A stretch of DNA of 64,000 nt. Origin: Microbacterium sp. H1-D42 (GTDB taxonomy: Bacteria > Actinomycetota > Actinomycetes > Actinomycetales > Microbacteriaceae). The stretch covers positions 1,054,001 to 1,118,000 of the forward strand of contig NZ_CP093342.1 in NCBI RefSeq assembly GCF_022637555.1, read 5' to 3'. The notes under the pieces are model-generated. The model made no database searches. It worked only from the letters and a program-made list of their open reading frames with translations, and was not told where the DNA came from. Shown piece after piece: positions 30,915-40,733 of this stretch. Within the stretch, counting starts at the first letter, position 1, and the number at the start of each line of letters is the position of its first letter. Position numbers and translations under genes: made by a program.

Positions 30915-33350
30915 ATGGGCACTCCAGGCAAAGACGACGCGCGCATCGCGCAGATGACGCTGGCCGAGAAGGCATCCCTCACCTCCGGCGCGAACTTCTG
31001 GAACACGAAGTCCATCGACCGTCTCGACGTGCCTGGCATCATGCTGACGGACGGTCCGCACGGGCTGCGCAAGCAGGGTGGCGCCGCCGACCATCTCGGC
31101 CTCAACGCCAGCATCCCCGCCACGTGCTTCCCGACAGCCGCCGCGCTTGCAAACAGCTGGGATCGCGAGCTCGTGCACACCGTCGGCGCCACTCTCGGCG
31201 CTGAAGCGGCCGCAGAGCACGTGAGTGTTCTGCTCGGCCCCGGCCTGAACATCAAGCGCAACCCGCTCGCCGGGCGCAACTTCGAGTACTTCTCGGAGGA
31301 CCCGCTGCTGGCAGGCTCGCTGGCCGGTGCTCTGGTGCGGGGCATCCAATCTCGAGGCGTCGCGGCGAGCGTCAAGCACTTCGCCGTGAACAGCCAGGAG
31401 ACGCATCGCATGAGCGTCGACGAGATCGTCGACGAGCGCGCCCTTCACGAGATCTACCTCGAGGGCTTCCGCATCGCCATCAACGAAGGCGATGCGTGGA
31501 CCGTGATGAGCGCGTACAACCGCGTCAACGGCGAGTACGCCAACGAGAATGCGCATCTGCTGGACGAGATCCTGCGCAGGCGCTGGGGCTTCGACGGCTT
31601 GGTGGTCACCGACTGGGGCGGCAACAACGACCGCATCGCGGGCCTCAGGGCCGGCAACGCACTGGAGATGCCCTCGACCGACGGCGTCACCGATCGCGAG
31701 GTCATCCGGGCCGTCGAGAGCGGCGCGCTGGATGAAGCCGTGCTCGACGCCCGAGTAGGCGAGCTGCTCACTCTCATCGAGCGCACCACCTCAGCCGCGG
31801 TCGAGGCAGTCGACGACGACGCGCACCACGAGCTCGCTGTCGAGGCCGCGCGGCGCTCGATCGTGCTGCTGAAGAACGACGACGGCATCCTGCCGCTGCG
31901 ATCGGATGCCCGGCGCATCGCCGTCATCGGCGACTTCGCCGCCCACCCGCGCTATCAGGGCGCCGGCAGCTCGCTCGTGAACCCGACCAGGGTCGACTCG
32001 GCACTGGATGCGCTGCGGACTTCCGGTCTCGACGTCATCGGATACGAGGCGGGCTTCAGGCGGATGGACCGCAAGTCCAGCGGCCGCCTTCGTCGTGCCG
32101 TGCGGCTCGCGCAGCGCGCCGACACCGTGCTGCTGTTCCTCGGCCTGGATGAATCGGCCGAGGCTGAGGGCGTCGACCGTGCTCATATGCGTCTCGCCCA
32201 GAACCAGCTCGCCCTCGTGCGCGAACTCACCGCGCTCGACGTGCCGATCATCGTGGTGCTCGCCGGCGGTGCTCCGGTGGAGCTTCCGTTCGCAGATGAC
32301 GTCGCCGCGCTCGTGCACTCCTCACTGGCAGGTCAGGGCGGCGGCCGTGCCGTCGTCGACGTGCTGACTGGCGCAGTGAACCCCAGTGGACGCCTCGCCG
32401 AAACCTTCCCGGTGAGGTACGAGGATGTGCCGTCGGCGGCATCCTTCGGCAGGACCGAGGCCACCAGCGAGCACCGCGAGCACATCTACGTCGGCTACCG
32501 CTATTTCGACAAGGTCGGGATGCCGGTGCGCTTTCCCTTCGGGCACGGGCTGAGCTACACGACGTTCGAGTACACAGCGCTCGCCGCGGGGCCATCTTCC
32601 GCCCGGGTCACGGTGACCAACACGGGCGACGTCGCGGGAACCGAGACGGTGCAGCTGTACATCGAGGCGCCGAACCTGGCATCCGACGTCATCCGCGCGC
32701 CGCGAGAGCTGCGCGGCTTCGCCCAGGTCGCGCTCGCCCCTGGCGAGACGATGACCATCGAGATCGCGTACGCCGAGCATGCCTTCCATGTCTTCGACGC
32801 CGCAGCGGGGGACTGGCGCGTGATCGGCGGCGACTACGCGGTGCTGGTCGGTGCGTCCTCGCGCGACATCCGGCTGCGCTATCCGCTCGCCGTCGCCGGA
32901 GAGCGGATGCCCGATGCGGTGGCATCCGACCTTCCGCACTACGTGACCGGCCACGTCGCGAACGTCGACGCCGACGAGTACGCCGCACTGCTCGGCCGCG
33001 AACTGCCAGACACGAACTGGCGGGCCGATCGTCTCCTGACCCGCGACGACATCGTCGCGCAGACCAGAGGCCGCGGCGGATTCGCGAGCGTGCTGTACGG
33101 ACTCATCGACGGCACGAGCCGCCTGCTCATGCGGCTCGGCCGCCCGCTGGCCGCCAACAACACCCGCTTCGCGCTCGACCTGCCGTTCCGCTCGATCGCG
33201 CGCCTCTCAGGCGGATCGGTCACCGACGACATGATCGACGGACTGCTGATCGCCGTCAACGGCCGATTCTGGCGCGGTGCGAAGCACTTCATCGGCGCCT
33301 GGCGCACCCACAGACGAACCGCGCGGACGCGGACGAAGAAAGAGGACTGA
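30915..33350 (+). CDS. glycoside hydrolase family 3 beta-glycosidase, canonical order
   Basis: An 811-residue enzyme with no signal peptide, so probably cytoplasmic. The order is TIM-barrel (about 1-290), alpha/beta sandwich (about 310-545, from IVLLKNDDGILPL to RFPFGHGLSYTTF), fibronectin-III-like domain (about 555-650), then an unassigned ~140-residue basic tail. The barrel has GRNFEYFSEDPLL, KHFAVNSQETHR and the nucleophile Asp233 in GLVVTDWGG. This fits bacterial beta-glucosidases acting on imported oligosaccharides or glycosides; beta-xylosidase is possible. It is transcribed from the palindrome-controlled promoter and followed 3 bp later by a second GH3 gene. Confidence 0.93.
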   Translation: MGTPGKDDARIAQMTLAEKASLTSGANFWNTKSIDRLDVPGIMLTDGPHGLRKQGGAADHLGLNASIPATCFPTAAALANSWDRELVHTVGATLGAEAAAEHVSVLLGPGLNIKRNPLAGRNFEYFSEDPLLAGSLAGALVRGIQSRGVAASVKHFAVNSQETHRMSVDEIVDERALHEIYLEGFRIAINEGDAWTVMSAYNRVNGEYANENAHLLDEILRRRWGFDGLVVTDWGGNNDRIAGLRAGNALEMPSTDGVTDREVIRAVESGALDEAVLDARVGELLTLIERTTSAAVEAVDDDAHHELAVEAARRSIVLLKNDDGILPLRSDARRIAVIGDFAAHPRYQGAGSSLVNPTRVDSALDALRTSGLDVIGYEAGFRRMDRKSSGRLRRAVRLAQRADTVLLFLGLDESAEAEGVDRAHMRLAQNQLALVRELTALDVPIIVVLAGGAPVELPFADDVAALVHSSLAGQGGGRAVVDVLTGAVNPSGRLAETFPVRYEDVPSAASFGRTEATSEHREHIYVGYRYFDKVGMPVRFPFGHGLSYTTFEYTALAAGPSSARVTVTNTGDVAGTETVQLYIEAPNLASDVIRAPRELRGFAQVALAPGETMTIEIAYAEHAFHVFDAAAGDWRVIGGDYAVLVGASSRDIRLRYPLAVAGERMPDAVASDLPHYVTGHVANVDADEYAALLGRELPDTNWRADRLLTRDDIVAQTRGRGGFASVLYGLIDGTSRLLMRLGRPLAANNTRFALDLPFRSIARLSGGSVTDDMIDGLLIAVNGRFWRGAKHFIGAWRTHRRTARTRTKKED

Positions 33351-33353
33351 GAC

Positions 33354-36095
33354 GTGGCGACACGCAAAGAGATCAAGCAGGAGGCTGTCGCGCGCGTGAA
33401 AGCGGAGCGCGAGGCGAAGCGCGCCTGGCAGGCAGACCTGAAGGCGATGCCTGCGGAGGATCGCAAGGCTGCGAAGGCCGCATACCGCGCCGAGGCAAAG
33501 GCCGCGAAGCGCGAGGCGAAGCAGCAGCGCAAGACCGCGCGTGCCGGGATGACCAGGGCCGAGCGCCGTGAGGACAAGCGCCGCGAGCGCGTCCACCGCA
33601 AGGTGAAGCACCGTCCCCGTCGGGCGATCGGCTGGACGGCAGCGGTCGCCATCATCGTGGTCATCGCAGTGATCGCGGCGCCGACCGTCGCGGACATCAG
33701 CCGGCTGCTCTCGATCAAGGTCGACACCACCACGGCCGAAGGGGCAGCCGCGCGGGAACACGGCGCTGTCGTCGCCGAACAGATCTCCGACGAGGGGATC
33801 GTGCTGCTGAAGAACGACGGCGCACTGCCCCTGGCAGCACCGAAGGTCAACGTCTTCAGCTTCGCCTCGTTCAACCTGCGCTACGGCGGCAACGGCTCGG
33901 GTGGCTCTGACCAGTCCAGCGCGGTCAGCCTCTACGACGCACTCGAGCAGCAGGGCGTCGAGTACAACCCTGACCTGTACGCGAGCATGCAGGATGCCGG
34001 TGCGAAGACCGAAGAGGGATCCAACGGCCTGTTCGCGATCCTCGCCATGTTCGCCGGTGCCGGCGACAAGGGGGAGCCCGCGCCGGACTACCTGACCGAT
34101 GATGTGATGGCAGCGGCCAACGACTACTCCGACACCGCCATGATCGTGATCGGCAACGACGGCGTCGAGAGCACCGACATGACCGCCGAGCAACTGACGC
34201 TGACCGACGAGCAGAAGGCGCTCTTCGAGCGGGTGACCGGCACGTTCGACAACGTCATCGTGGTGGTGAACTCGGGCAACCAGATGGAGCTCGGCTTCCT
34301 CGACGAGTACCCGCAGATCACCGGCGCCGTCTGGATCGGCACCCCAGGGCCCCGTGGCGCCGTGTCGCTCGCGAAGGTTCTCACCGGCAACGTCAACCCG
34401 TCCGGCCACCTGACCGACACCTACGCGTACGACGTGGACAGCGCGCCGGCGACCGTCAACTTCGGCGACTTCCGCTACAAGAACGCCGATCGCGGATTCC
34501 TCGACTACGCGGAGGGCATCTACGTCGGCTACCGCTACTACGAGACCCGCTACGTCGACGACGAGGCCGGCTACCAGGCGGCCGTGCAGTACCCGTTCGG
34601 CTACGGGCTGAGCTACACCGACTTCGACTGGACCGCGAGTGCGCCCGTCGTCGCAGACGGCACTGTCAGCGTCGATGTCACGGTGCGCAACACCGGCGAC
34701 GTCGCAGGCAAGGACGTCGTGCAGGTCTACGGTTCGGCGCCCTACACGCCTGGCGGCGTGGAGAAGTCGGCGATCGAGCTGGCCGGATACGCCAAGACAT
34801 CGGAACTCGCCCCAGGGGTATCCGAGACGGTGACCGTGAAGTTCGCGCTGCGGGACCTGGCGTCGTGGAACACCGACCAGGGCGCATACGTGCTCGACGC
34901 CGGCGACTACGAGTTCTCGGTCTCGACGGACGTGCACTCGCCGATCGCCACATTCACGCACGCGGTGGCCGAGTCTGCTGTGTACGACACCGACGAGACC
35001 ACCGGCGAGAAGCTGCAGAACCGCTTCGGCTACGCCGAGGGTGACGTGACGTATCTGTCGCGCGCCGACTGGGATGGCACGTACCCCGCAGCCGAGGACC
35101 GCGACTACATGGCATCAGAGGCCGTGCTCGAGGCGATGGACCCCGAGATCGAACCCGCCAAGGGCGAGGAGCCGACCTATGGCGCTGACAACGGTCTGAA
35201 GCTCGAGGATCTCAAGGACCTCGACTACGACGACGCGAAGTGGGACGAGTTCCTCGACCAATTCACACTCGACGAGCAGATCGAACTCTTCGCGAAGGGA
35301 TCGTACGAGACCGCGGCCGTCGAACGACTCGGCGTGCCGGCAGCGACCCTGTTCGACAGCCCCTCGGGTCTGAGCTTCTTCTTCGGCAACGTGACCGCTG
35401 CCGCCTACCCGACCGAGGTCGTCGTCGCGGCGACGTGGAACGACGCGCTCGCCGTCGCACTGGGCGAGTCGGTCGGCGCCGAGGCCAACGCCTACGGCGT
35501 CGAGGGCTGGTACGCCCCGGCGATGAACCTGCACCGCACCCCGATGGGCGGCCGCGACTTCGAGTATTTCTCGGAGGACCCGCTGATCTCGGGCAAGATG
35601 GCCGCCGGCATGATCTCTGGAGCACAGAGCAAGAACGTGCTCACCTTCATGAAGCACTTCGCGCTCAACGAGCAGGAGATCAACGCCCGCCTCCCTGGAG
35701 TGAACGTCTTCGCCTCGGAGCAGGCGCTGCGGGAGCTGTACCTCTCACCGTTCGAGATCAGCGTGAAGGAGGGCGGCGCCATGGGCGCGATGTCTTCGTT
35801 CATCAACATCGGCGGAAGCTGGTCGGGCGGCAACGAGCAGCTTCTGCAGGAGGTGCTGCGCGGCGAGTGGGGCTTCGACGGCGTCGTTTCGACGGATGCT
35901 GTCATCGGCGGCTTCATGGACCCGGCGCTCGCCGTTCGGCACGGCAACGACCTGATGCTCGCGATGCTGCCCAGCGCGACCGAGAAGGCGGTCAAGAAGG
36001 CGCACGACGAGGACCCGGTGGGCATCGGCAACGGCCTGCGCGACCGGGTGCACGCGGTGATGTACGCCGTGCTGCAGACGGAGCTGTTCCGCTGA
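33354..36095 (+). CDS. membrane-anchored GH3 enzyme with reversed domain order
   Basis: A 913-residue protein. Residues 1-90 are an extremely K/R/A/E-rich helical region, followed by one membrane segment (about 91-113, IGWTAAVAIIVVIAVIAA). The positive-inside rule puts the remainder outside the cell. Next comes what is normally the second GH3 domain (GIVLLKNDGALPL at about 148, to YPFGYGLSYTDF at about 414). A fibronectin-III-like domain follows (about 425-530), and only then the TIM barrel (about 628-913) with GRDFEYFSEDPLI, KHFALNEQEINAR and the predicted nucleophile Asp848 in FDGVVSTDAV. Reversed order is known from some Ruminococcus and Butyrivibrio beta-glucosidases. It starts with GTG, 3 bp after the first GH3, so the two are one operon. 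Confidence 0.9.
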   Translation: MATRKEIKQEAVARVKAEREAKRAWQADLKAMPAEDRKAAKAAYRAEAKAAKREAKQQRKTARAGMTRAERREDKRRERVHRKVKHRPRRAIGWTAAVAIIVVIAVIAAPTVADISRLLSIKVDTTTAEGAAAREHGAVVAEQISDEGIVLLKNDGALPLAAPKVNVFSFASFNLRYGGNGSGGSDQSSAVSLYDALEQQGVEYNPDLYASMQDAGAKTEEGSNGLFAILAMFAGAGDKGEPAPDYLTDDVMAAANDYSDTAMIVIGNDGVESTDMTAEQLTLTDEQKALFERVTGTFDNVIVVVNSGNQMELGFLDEYPQITGAVWIGTPGPRGAVSLAKVLTGNVNPSGHLTDTYAYDVDSAPATVNFGDFRYKNADRGFLDYAEGIYVGYRYYETRYVDDEAGYQAAVQYPFGYGLSYTDFDWTASAPVVADGTVSVDVTVRNTGDVAGKDVVQVYGSAPYTPGGVEKSAIELAGYAKTSELAPGVSETVTVKFALRDLASWNTDQGAYVLDAGDYEFSVSTDVHSPIATFTHAVAESAVYDTDETTGEKLQNRFGYAEGDVTYLSRADWDGTYPAAEDRDYMASEAVLEAMDPEIEPAKGEEPTYGADNGLKLEDLKDLDYDDAKWDEFLDQFTLDEQIELFAKGSYETAAVERLGVPAATLFDSPSGLSFFFGNVTAAAYPTEVVVAATWNDALAVALGESVGAEANAYGVEGWYAPAMNLHRTPMGGRDFEYFSEDPLISGKMAAGMISGAQSKNVLTFMKHFALNEQEINARLPGVNVFASEQALRELYLSPFEISVKEGGAMGAMSSFINIGGSWSGGNEQLLQEVLRGEWGFDGVVSTDAVIGGFMDPALAVRHGNDLMLAMLPSATEKAVKKAHDEDPVGIGNGLRDRVHAVMYAVLQTELFR

Positions 36096-36124
36096 GCCGT
36101 GACGCGTGACGCCTGACGCCTGAC

Positions 36125-36158
36125 GATGGGGCGGATGCCGACTGGCATCCGCCCCATC
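36125..36158. terminator. terminator between the GH3 operon and the VOC gene
   Basis: Perfect 15-bp stem, GATGGGGCGGATGCC paired with GGCATCCGCCCCATC, loop GACT. It lies between two convergent genes. Just upstream, 36097-36125 carries short tandem repeats of the form TGACGC (GTGACGCGTGACGCCTGACG). Confidence 0.8.
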
Positions 36159-36182
36159 ATCGTCTCAGTTCTGCGCGGTGTC

Positions 36183-36563
36183 CTACTGCTGGGCGCTGTA
36201 GTCCGGCAGCTCCTGGAGCGTCCAGGTGTTGCCGTCGGGGTCGTCGAACGTGACGAAACGGCCCCACGCCTGCTCGTCGACGCCGTTCGCCTCGACACCC
36301 AATCCGCGCAGATGCGCGAGCGCCTCATCGGCGTCCGGCACCACGACCTGGATCGTGTTCTGCTGCCCCGGCTCGAGGCCCTCGCCGAGACCGGTGCCGA
36401 ACGCGATCGAGCAGGCTGACCCAGGAGGCGTCATCTGCACGAACCGCAGCTCGTCGGTCACTTTCTGGTCATGGTCGGCGTTGAAGCCGATCTTCACGTA
36501 GAAATCCTTCGCCCTGTCGACATCGCTGACCGGCACGAAGATGAGTTCGATCTTCCAATTCAT
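36183..36563 (-). CDS. VOC (glyoxalase/dioxygenase superfamily) protein
   Basis: A 126-residue single-module VOC protein. It has a beta-alpha-beta-beta-beta pattern starting IELIFVPVSDVDRAKDFYV and ending FDDPDGNTWTLQELP, a common metal-site end motif. The start at 36563 is supported by GGGAGG twelve bases upstream; the longer frame into pgi is spurious. The substrate is unknown; such proteins include small-molecule dioxygenases and resistance proteins. Confidence 0.84.
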   Translation of the reverse strand: MNWKIELIFVPVSDVDRAKDFYVKIGFNADHDQKVTDELRFVQMTPPGSACSIAFGTGLGEGLEPGQQNTIQVVVPDADEALAHLRGLGVEANGVDEQAWGRFVTFDDPDGNTWTLQELPDYSAQQ

Positions 36564-36639
36564 CACTTCTGGACCTCCCGATTCGCTCCCCGTGCCGCAA
36601 CGGTACGCCCTGGCACCGACATTGCAAGGGGCCGGGGCG

Positions 36640-38319
36640 TCAGCGGCGGTGCGCGGCGTAGTACGCCAGGAGCGCCTTCGTCGACGCGTCCTGCGCGGCG
36701 ACAGCATCCGCATCGCCCTCGATAGCGGGGGCGATCTGAAGGGCGAGCTGCTTGCCGAGCTCCACACCCCACTGGTCGAACGAGTTGATTCCCCAGATCG
36801 TGCCCTGCGTGAAGGTGATGTGCTCGTACAGCGCGATCAGCTGGCCCAGCACCGCCGGCGTGAGCGCCGGGGCGAAGATCGACGTCGTCGGACGGTTGCC
36901 CGCAAAGGTGCGTGCCGCGACCAGCGCGCCGGTCGTGCCCTCCGCCTCGACCTCGGACGCCGTCTTGCCGAATGCCAGCGCCTTCGTCTGCGCGAGGAAG
37001 TTCGCCAGGAACAGCGCGTGCACGTCCTGCCCGTCGTCCTTCAGCGGGTATGCGGGGTTGACGAACGCGATGAAGTCCGCCGGGATCAACCGGGTGCCCT
37101 GGTGGATCAGCTGGTAGAACGCGTGCTGACCGTTCGTGCCGGGCTCACCCCAGAACACCTCGCCGGTGTCGGTGGTGACCGCAGAGCCGTCCCAGCGCAC
37201 GGACTTGCCGTTGGACTCCATGGTCAGCTGCTGCAGGTATGCGGGAAAGCGGCTCAGCTGCTGCGCGTACGGCAGCACCGCGTGCGTCTGCGAGCCGAGG
37301 AAGTTCACGTACCAGACGTTCAGCAGCCCCATCAGCACCGGCACGTTGCGCTCCAGCGGCGTCGTGCGCACGTGCTCGTCGACGGAGTGGAAGCCGGCCA
37401 GCAGCTCGCGGAGCGCGTCGGGGCCGAGGGTGATCGCCAGCGACAGGCCGATCGCCGAGTCGACCGAGTACCGGCCGCCGACCCAGTCCCAGAAGCCGAA
37501 TGCGTTGGCCGGGTCGATGCCGAAAGCCGCGACCTTGTCGAGGGCGGTCGAGACGGCGACGAAGTGATGCGCGACAGCATCGGTCCGGCTCTCGTCCGAG
37601 CCGTCGATGGCGTCGGATGCTGACAGGCCGGCCCACAGCCAATCACGCGCGAGGCGCGCGTTGGTGAGCGTCTCGAGGGTTGTGAACGTCTTGGACGCCA
37701 CGATGAAGAGCGTCGTCTCCGGATCGAGGTCGGCGGTCTTCTGGGCGATGTCGGTGGGGTCGATGTTCGAGACGAAACGCGCTTCGATACCGGCATCCGC
37801 ATAGGGCTTGAGGGCCTCGTAGACCATGACCGGCCCGAGATCGGATCCGCCGATGCCGATGTTCACGACGTGCGTGACCTTCTTGCCCGTGACGCCCAGC
37901 CAGCCACCCGAGCGGACCCGATCGGCGAAGACCGAGAGGGAAGTCAGCACCTCGTGCACGTCGTGATCGATGTCCTGCCCGTCGACGACGAGGGCAGGGG
38001 AGGCGCCGGCCGGCCGCCGCAGCGCGGTGTGCAGCACCGCGCGATCCTCAGTGGTGTTGATATGCGCGCCGGCGAGCATCGCGGCGTAGCGCTCCGCGAC
38101 GCCGGTCTGCTCGGCGAGCCGCACGAGGGCTGCGCGGATCTCTTCGGTGACCAGGTTCTTCGAGAGATCGACGTGCAGGTCGGCCATTGGCAGCGAAAGC
38201 CGCTCGACGCGTGTCGGATCACTGTCGAACCAACCCCGCAGATCGGGGGAGAAGCTCTCGCGGATGGCCGACAGCTCGGCCCAGGCGGACGTGGTGGTGG
38301 GATCGATCGGCGCGCTCAT
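36640..38319 (-). CDS. pgi: glucose-6-phosphate isomerase
   Basis: A 559-residue glycolytic enzyme interconverting glucose-6-P and fructose-6-P. Family blocks are present: [77 protein letters not shown] and the C-terminal [11 protein letters not shown] with the catalytic lysine. It is a single gene, divergent from the aldo/keto reductase with 61 bp between start codons. Confidence 0.97.
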   Translation of the reverse strand: MSAPIDPTTTSAWAELSAIRESFSPDLRGWFDSDPTRVERLSLPMADLHVDLSKNLVTEEIRAALVRLAEQTGVAERYAAMLAGAHINTTEDRAVLHTALRRPAGASPALVVDGQDIDHDVHEVLTSLSVFADRVRSGGWLGVTGKKVTHVVNIGIGGSDLGPVMVYEALKPYADAGIEARFVSNIDPTDIAQKTADLDPETTLFIVASKTFTTLETLTNARLARDWLWAGLSASDAIDGSDESRTDAVAHHFVAVSTALDKVAAFGIDPANAFGFWDWVGGRYSVDSAIGLSLAITLGPDALRELLAGFHSVDEHVRTTPLERNVPVLMGLLNVWYVNFLGSQTHAVLPYAQQLSRFPAYLQQLTMESNGKSVRWDGSAVTTDTGEVFWGEPGTNGQHAFYQLIHQGTRLIPADFIAFVNPAYPLKDDGQDVHALFLANFLAQTKALAFGKTASEVEAEGTTGALVAARTFAGNRPTTSIFAPALTPAVLGQLIALYEHITFTQGTIWGINSFDQWGVELGKQLALQIAPAIEGDADAVAAQDASTKALLAYYAAHRR

Positions 38320-38380
38320 GTTCTCACGTTAGCGCCGACCGGCGGCGCCGTCGTCGGTGTTGCGCACTAGCGTGGAGAGC

Positions 38381-39310
38381 ATGAAGACCATCCCCTTCGG
38401 CCAGAGCACCGCCCCCGCAGTCGTCGCCGGAATGATGCGCATCCCCGACAAGACCGATGCCGAGGTGCGCGAACTGTACGACACCGCCCGCACTGCCGGC
38501 ATCGACTTCTTCGACCATGCCGACATCTACGGCGGGGCGATGCACGTCTGCGAGGACCGCTTCGCCTCGGCGCTGCAGCTCAGCGCCGCAGAGCGGGCCG
38601 AGATCACCCTGCAGACCAAGTGCGGCATCGTGCCGAAAGACCAGATGTTCGACTTCTCGTACGAGCACATCATCACCCAGGTGAACGGCTCGCTGAAGGC
38701 GCTGCGCACCGACTACATCGACGTGCTGCTGCTGCATCGCCCCGATGCCCTCGTCGAGCCGGAAGAAGTAGCCCGCGCCTTCGACGAGCTCGCGGCGGCA
38801 GGCAAGGTGCGCGCGTTCGGCGTCTCTAATCACACGCCACGGCAGATCGATCTGCTGCGCACCGCTGTGAGCCAGCCGCTGATCGCCAACCAGCTGCAGC
38901 TGTCGATCACGCACTCGCCGATCATCGCGCAGGGGATCGCGGCGAACATGTCGGGACAGGAGCAGAGCGTCGTCATCGACGGTGGCGGCATCGTGGAGTA
39001 CTGCCGCATCAACGGCATCACCATCCAGGCGTGGTCGCCCTTCCAGGCCGGGTTCTTCGACGGCGTCTTCCTCGGCAACCCGAAGCACCCAGAGCTGAAC
39101 GCCGTCATCGACCGTCTCGCGGCGAAGTACGACGTCGCGCCGATCGCGATCGCGACGGCGTGGATCACGCGTCACCCCGCGCGCATGCAGGTCGTGCTCG
39201 GCACCACGACGCCGCAGCGGGTGTCGGATGCCGCCGCCGGCGCCGACATCGAACTGACCCGCCCTGAGTGGTACGAACTGTTCCGCACTGCCGGCCACAT
39301 CGTCCCCTGA
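38381..39310 (+). CDS. aldo/keto reductase
   Basis: A 309-residue NADPH-dependent TIM-barrel oxidoreductase of the YdhF-like group. GIDFFDHADIYGG holds the catalytic Asp and Tyr, ITLQTKCGI the Lys, and LLLHRPDALVEPEEV the His. VVLGTTTPQRVSDA is the cofactor-phosphate segment. The ATG at 38381 follows TAGCGTGGAGAGC, which combines a -10-like hexamer and a short GGAGAG. The physiological substrate is unknown. Confidence 0.92.
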   Translation: MKTIPFGQSTAPAVVAGMMRIPDKTDAEVRELYDTARTAGIDFFDHADIYGGAMHVCEDRFASALQLSAAERAEITLQTKCGIVPKDQMFDFSYEHIITQVNGSLKALRTDYIDVLLLHRPDALVEPEEVARAFDELAAAGKVRAFGVSNHTPRQIDLLRTAVSQPLIANQLQLSITHSPIIAQGIAANMSGQEQSVVIDGGGIVEYCRINGITIQAWSPFQAGFFDGVFLGNPKHPELNAVIDRLAAKYDVAPIAIATAWITRHPARMQVVLGTTTPQRVSDAAAGADIELTRPEWYELFRTAGHIVP

Positions 39311-39338
39311 TCAGCATCGTCCCCTGAAAGGACCTGTG

Positions 39339-40166
39339 ATGAACCCGCTCATCTCCATCGTCGAGCTGCAAGCCAGCCTCGGTGAGGTCCACGTGCTCGA
39401 CGCGCGCTGGCAACTCGGCCGCGACGACGGCCGCGAGCAGTTCCTCGCCGGCCACATCCCAGGGGCCGTCTTCGTCGACGTCGAGAACGAGCTGTCGCGG
39501 CACGGCGAGCCGCACGAGGGTCGGCATCCGCTGCCGTCCGACGACACGCTCGCCGCCGCGGCCCGACGCTGGGGCCTGCGCACCGGGGTGCCGGTGGTCG
39601 TCTACGACGATCATCGGATGCTGGCCGCGTCGCGCGCCTGGTGGGCGCTGCGACGCGCGGGACTGACCGATGTGCGCGTGCTCGATGGCGGCTGGCAGGC
39701 ATGGCAGTCCGCGGGCGCGGACATCCAGACCGAGGAGGCCGCCATCGCCGAGGGGGACGTCGAGCTCGGCGCCCCGGGCGACCGGGGGATTCTCGACACC
39801 GACGCCGCAGCGACCTGGGCGGATGACGGCGTGCTCATCGACGTGCGCGCCGCCGAACGCTACCGCGGCGAGACCGAGCCGCTCGACCCCATCGCTGGAC
39901 ACGTGCCAGGGGCGACGAACCTGCCCATCGCGGGACTGCTCACCGACGATGGGCGCTTCCGCGCAGCATCCGACATCGCCGCCGCGTTCGACAGCGTCGG
40001 CGCGACGGACGGCGCCCCCATCGCGGCCTACTGCGGCTCCGGCATCACCGCCGCTCAATTCGCGCTCGCCGGCGCCGTCATCGGGCGTGACGTCACGGTG
40101 TATCCAGGGTCGTGGAGCGCCTGGTCGAACACGGACGGCGCCAGGATCGCCACCGGCGAGGGGTGA
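39339..40166 (+). CDS. sulfurtransferase with two rhodanese domains (SseA-like)
   Basis: A 275-residue thiosulfate/3-mercaptopyruvate sulfurtransferase. The N-terminal inactive rhodanese domain has VLDARWQLGRDDG, HIPGAVFVDVE and VVVYDDHRML without Cys. The C-terminal domain has DVRAAERYRGETEPLDPIAG, HVPGATNLP and the catalytic Cys232 in AAYCGSGITA. The ATG at 39339 follows AAAGGACCTGTG. It starts 28 bp after the aldo/keto reductase; the gap carries a duplicate of the end of that gene. Confidence 0.92.
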   Translation: MNPLISIVELQASLGEVHVLDARWQLGRDDGREQFLAGHIPGAVFVDVENELSRHGEPHEGRHPLPSDDTLAAAARRWGLRTGVPVVVYDDHRMLAASRAWWALRRAGLTDVRVLDGGWQAWQSAGADIQTEEAAIAEGDVELGAPGDRGILDTDAAATWADDGVLIDVRAAERYRGETEPLDPIAGHVPGATNLPIAGLLTDDGRFRAASDIAAAFDSVGATDGAPIAAYCGSGITAAQFALAGAVIGRDVTVYPGSWSAWSNTDGARIATGEG

Positions 40167-40208
40167 GAATCGAACCGGGGTGCTCCCCGGCCGGACTACC
40201 CTGAGAAC

Positions 40209-40610
40209 ATGCCGTTCCTGTTCACTCTGCTCACCATCGGACTGATGGTGTTCGCCGTCGTGGACATCATCCGCCGCGACGATTCGCAGGTGCGGTACAT
40301 GCCGCGATTCGTCTGGCTGCTGCTGGTCGTGCTGATCCCGCTGCTTGGCGGCATCCTGTGGTTCGCGCTCGGGCGGGAGTACCCGGAGGGCGGCATCCGA
40401 CTCGGGCGTCCGTCGCGCCGCGACACCACGCAGACGCGGCCATCCGCTCCCGCCGCTCCAGTCGTGCCGCTGGACACGCGCACCACCGAGCAGCAGATCG
40501 CCGACCTCGACCGCGAGATCGAGGAGTGGCGACTGCGCGACGAGATCGAGAAGCGCAAGAAGGAGCACGGCGGCGACTCCGCGGCGAACTCCGGAGCCCA
40601 GGAGGGCTAG
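40209..40610 (+). CDS. PLDc_N-type membrane protein
   Basis: A 133-residue protein. The first ~65 residues match the small phospholipase D nuclease N-terminal module. It consists of two membrane segments (about 4-22 and 35-54) joined by a loop with RRDDSQVRYMPRFVW, ending LWFALGREYPEGG. The C-terminal half is hydrophilic and helical with alternating charges (ADLDREIEEWRLRDEIEKRK), a probable short coiled coil. There is no PLD catalytic domain. Function unknown; commonly found as a small envelope protein in actinobacteria. Confidence 0.82.
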   Translation: MPFLFTLLTIGLMVFAVVDIIRRDDSQVRYMPRFVWLLLVVLIPLLGGILWFALGREYPEGGIRLGRPSRRDTTQTRPSAPAAPVVPLDTRTTEQQIADLDREIEEWRLRDEIEKRKKEHGGDSAANSGAQEG

Positions 40611-40674
40611 CCTCCGGGGTGGTCCACGTTCCGTGCGGCGGGGCCGAGTGCGGTGCTGCTGGTTTGTTCCGGTA

Positions 40675-40704
40675 TGCACAATATCTATGCAAAGGACTTG
40701 TGCA
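40675..40704. promoter_or_regulatory. inverted repeat upstream of the ArsR-like gene
   Basis: TGCACAA (40675-40681) and TTGTGCA (40698-40704) form an inverted repeat with a 16-nt spacer. TATGCA also occurs as a direct repeat inside it. It lies 30-59 bp before the start codon and is a plausible autoregulatory operator for the following winged-helix protein. Confidence 0.45.
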
Positions 40705-40733
40705 CACTCGATCGACGTGTCACGCTGGTGCAC

